From positions 1-34,265 of the forward strand of contig JAGSGY010000060.1 of NCBI GenBank assembly GCA_023954855.1: a stretch of 34,265 nucleotides of DNA, written 5' to 3'. The position numbers were made by a program, and so were the translations under genes. The notes below the pieces were generated by a model. The model searched no databases. It saw nothing but the letters and a program-made list of their open reading frames with translations, and was not told where the DNA came from. Below, piece after piece: positions 32,846 to 34,265 of this stretch; within the stretch, counting starts at the first letter, position 1, and every line of letters begins with the position of its first letter. This DNA comes from Pseudomonadota bacterium. GTDB taxonomy: Bacteria; Myxococcota_A; UBA796; GCA-2862545.

Positions 32846-33429
32846 GCTTGCACCGGCTCCGTACAGATGTACACGAAGGCGGGCGGCAGGTTCTTCCACG
32901 CCGTGCGCGACATGGTCACCGAGCCAAAGCGCTGGTTCAGCTCTCCGCGAAGCTTCTGTGCCTTGGGCATGAGGTGCGCGCCCAAGTAGTTGAACGTCAC
33001 GAAGCGACCATCCGGCTTGAGCACCTGGACCACCGCATCGAGAGCGGAGCGCTGCACCTCGGGCGGCCAGAGCGTCCATGGAAGGCCGCTGATCACCCGG
33101 TCGACTTCGGGGTGCCCCCACTCTTCGCACAGACGCGGCAGCTCCTGGGCGTAGGCCTCGACCACCCTGACATCGGGCATGGCCTCGCGAAGCGGCCCGG
33201 CCAGATCGGCGTTGGGCTCAAGCGCGAGCAGCGGAACCTCTGGCGCCCACTCCCGAATCGCCCGGGTAATCGGCCCGGTACCCGCGCCAAGCTCAACGAC
33301 TACCTGACCCGCACTCAGGTCGGCGGACTCGCACATGCGGTCCGAGAGGTCCTTGCCGGAGGGTGCGACCGAGCCGGTGCGATTGGGGTCGCGAAAGAAC
33401 TCGCGAAGAAAGACCAAAGAGTCACTCAT
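32842..33429 (-). CDS. Class I SAM-dependent methyltransferase (PmtA/rRNA-dimethylase-like)
   Basis: A 195-aa protein. The N-terminus FLREFFRDPNRTGSVAPSGKDLSDRM is typical of bacterial phospholipid N-methyltransferases (PmtA group) that are often also labelled as rRNA adenine dimethylase relatives. Motif I is VVELGAGTGPITRAI, motif II LLALEPNADL, and the motif IV place is VDRVISGLPWTLWP. PmtA converts phosphatidylethanolamine to phosphatidylcholine; the substrate here is not proven. ATG 33429 overlaps the upstream gene by 8 bp, and the stop overlaps the lipoprotein start. Confidence 0.8.
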   Translation of the reverse strand: MSDSLVFLREFFRDPNRTGSVAPSGKDLSDRMCESADLSAGQVVVELGAGTGPITRAIREWAPEVPLLALEPNADLAGPLREAMPDVRVVEAYAQELPRLCEEWGHPEVDRVISGLPWTLWPPEVQRSALDAVVQVLKPDGRFVTFNYLGAHLMPKAQKLRGELNQRFGSVTMSRTAWKNLPPAFVYICTEPVQA

Positions 33430-34265
33430 GCGGCTCACTAACCGGGTCATCCGCGGTGAACGAGAATCGGTACAGCTCCTCGTCTGCGAACAGCTCGATG
33501 TGCCCCATGCCGCTCACGCGTAGGCGCAGTCCATACGGTCCAGCGGCGGGCTCGATCCACGGTGAGCCCGCGCCCACAATGGCATCCATCACCACATCGT
33601 CGCGGGTTGAGGCGAACACCATGCCGTCGGTGAGTCCCACGAGAAGCGGCGGGCCCTGCAGCGGGCTGATCCGAAGGTGGTTCTCATGAATCTCGGTGTA
33701 CGGGACGTCGATGCGGCGCAGCCCCCGGAACAGGAGGCGCCTCGCCTTCTTCGCGGTTGCAGGACGCTCGAGCGGCACCGCCAACGCCCAGTGCTTGTCC
33801 TTCGAGAAGGCCACGACCGAGCCGCGGGCCACACGCACACGCCGAGGCAGCATGCCGAGCACCGAGAACGCCGTCACAAAGGCCTGCTCGTCGAGGGTCG
33901 CGACCGCGAATGCGCTCTCACGTAGGGTTCCGTGAAGCTGGAAGGCCGAGTCAAAGACATGCACGGAGTGGGCGGCGACGTCGGGGCCCTCCCCTTCACC
34001 GTCGAGCACTGCGCTCACGAGTGGAGAGCTCGCGAGGTCGACGCTGCCGACCATCGGCACGTCCCAGCTCGTGAACTGAAAGCCGACCACCGCGCCTGAG
34101 AGCGCATCGGGGATGCTCGGTACAGCGGAGGCCACCATCGCCCCCGCACAGCCCGCATCGCTCTGCTCTTTGAGGGCTCGGACCGACAAGGTGGTCGCAT
34201 CGCCTCCGACCGCGAACGGCTGAAAAGGCTCGTGTCCACCGACCGTGTCTGTGCCGATGTCCGAC
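33422..34265 (-). CDS. Protein of unknown function (partial, N-terminus off window)
   Basis: The frame is open from its stop at 33422 through the window edge, so at least 281 codons are present and the true start is outside. It does not look like any family I know. It has alternating strands with hydrophobic cores (GAVVGFQFTSWDVPMVGSVDLA, HVFDSAFQLHGTL, HWALAVPLERPATAKKARRLLF, LLVGLTDGMVFASTRDDVV), and ends near HIELFADEELYRF. The style suggests an exported or envelope beta-rich protein. It is the first gene of a minus-strand run with the methyltransferase and the small lipoprotein. Confidence 0.62.
   Translation of the reverse strand, partial: SDIGTDTVGGHEPFQPFAVGGDATTLSVRALKEQSDAGCAGAMVASAVPSIPDALSGAVVGFQFTSWDVPMVGSVDLASSPLVSAVLDGEGEGPDVAAHSVHVFDSAFQLHGTLRESAFAVATLDEQAFVTAFSVLGMLPRRVRVARGSVVAFSKDKHWALAVPLERPATAKKARRLLFRGLRRIDVPYTEIHENHLRISPLQGPPLLVGLTDGMVFASTRDDVVMDAIVGAGSPWIEPAAGPYGLRLRVSGMGHIELFADEELYRFSFTADDPVSEPHE

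Noticed and set aside
1-34265. tRNA, rRNA, insertion sequence, prophage or attachment-site signals
   Set aside because: I saw no transposase, integrase, tRNA-like cloverleaf or terminal repeats. Composition looks even across the window.

Overview
This is a GC-rich, gene-dense bacterial window with very short intergenic gaps. Many genes are joined by ATGA or GTGA stop/start overlaps, and GTG and TTG starts are common. The content points to a myxobacterium-like member of the Myxococcota (former Deltaproteobacteria): PKN-type Ser/Thr kinases, a membrane hybrid histidine kinase, FHA- and AAA+-type sigma-54 activators, an Asp/Thr/Ala-repeat lipoprotein, and a full menaquinone operon. The lineage is inferred from gene content only; there is no rRNA or other marker in the window.

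Left part (1-7728): a truncated RsmC-like rRNA methyltransferase on the minus strand diverges from a membrane-anchored alpha/beta hydrolase. A signalling block follows on the plus strand: hybrid histidine kinase/response regulator, multi-pass Ser/Thr kinase, an unknown 83-aa protein, and a Ser/Thr kinase with an extracytoplasmic dCache sensor. The last two are translationally coupled.

7813-10680 holds the most unusual block, a tightly coupled four-gene cassette that looks like a phosphate (Pst/PhoU) module stripped of transport function. It encodes PhoU fused to an ArsC/LMW-phosphatase-like domain that has lost its cysteine, a 167-aa mini-permease, and two ABC ATPases that both carry Gln in place of the Walker B catalytic Glu. 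No PstS-like binding protein is present. I suggest a nucleotide-switch sensor rather than a pump.

10761-17353 carries housekeeping and accessory genes: a MYG1-family hydrolase, a repeat lipoprotein, recX, an SRPBCC protein coupled to an ABC-F ATPase, and a minus-strand pair made of a coiled-coil protein and an acidic repeat/TPR protein. 17540-21981 (minus) holds two adjacent sigma-54 activators (one FHA-AAA-HTH, one sensorless AAA-HTH), a gamma-glutamylcyclotransferase-like protein and a large winged-helix-like protein of unknown function. A divergent secreted protein lies at 22069-23202.

23199-32487 is a menaquinone locus. A GbsR/MarR-type regulator diverges from menF-menD-menA-menC-menE, followed by a long-chain polyprenyl diphosphate synthase and a DAHP synthase, all overlapping. 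Two near-identical TTCAC-N6-GTGAA palindromes sit one in front of each divergent gene and probably bind the regulator. A 4HBT thioesterase (candidate DHNA-CoA thioesterase) lies on the opposite strand, nested inside the 3' part of the menE reading frame. menB, menH and menG are not in the window. The right edge (32465-34265, minus) holds a small lipoprotein, a SAM methyltransferase and a truncated protein of unknown function.
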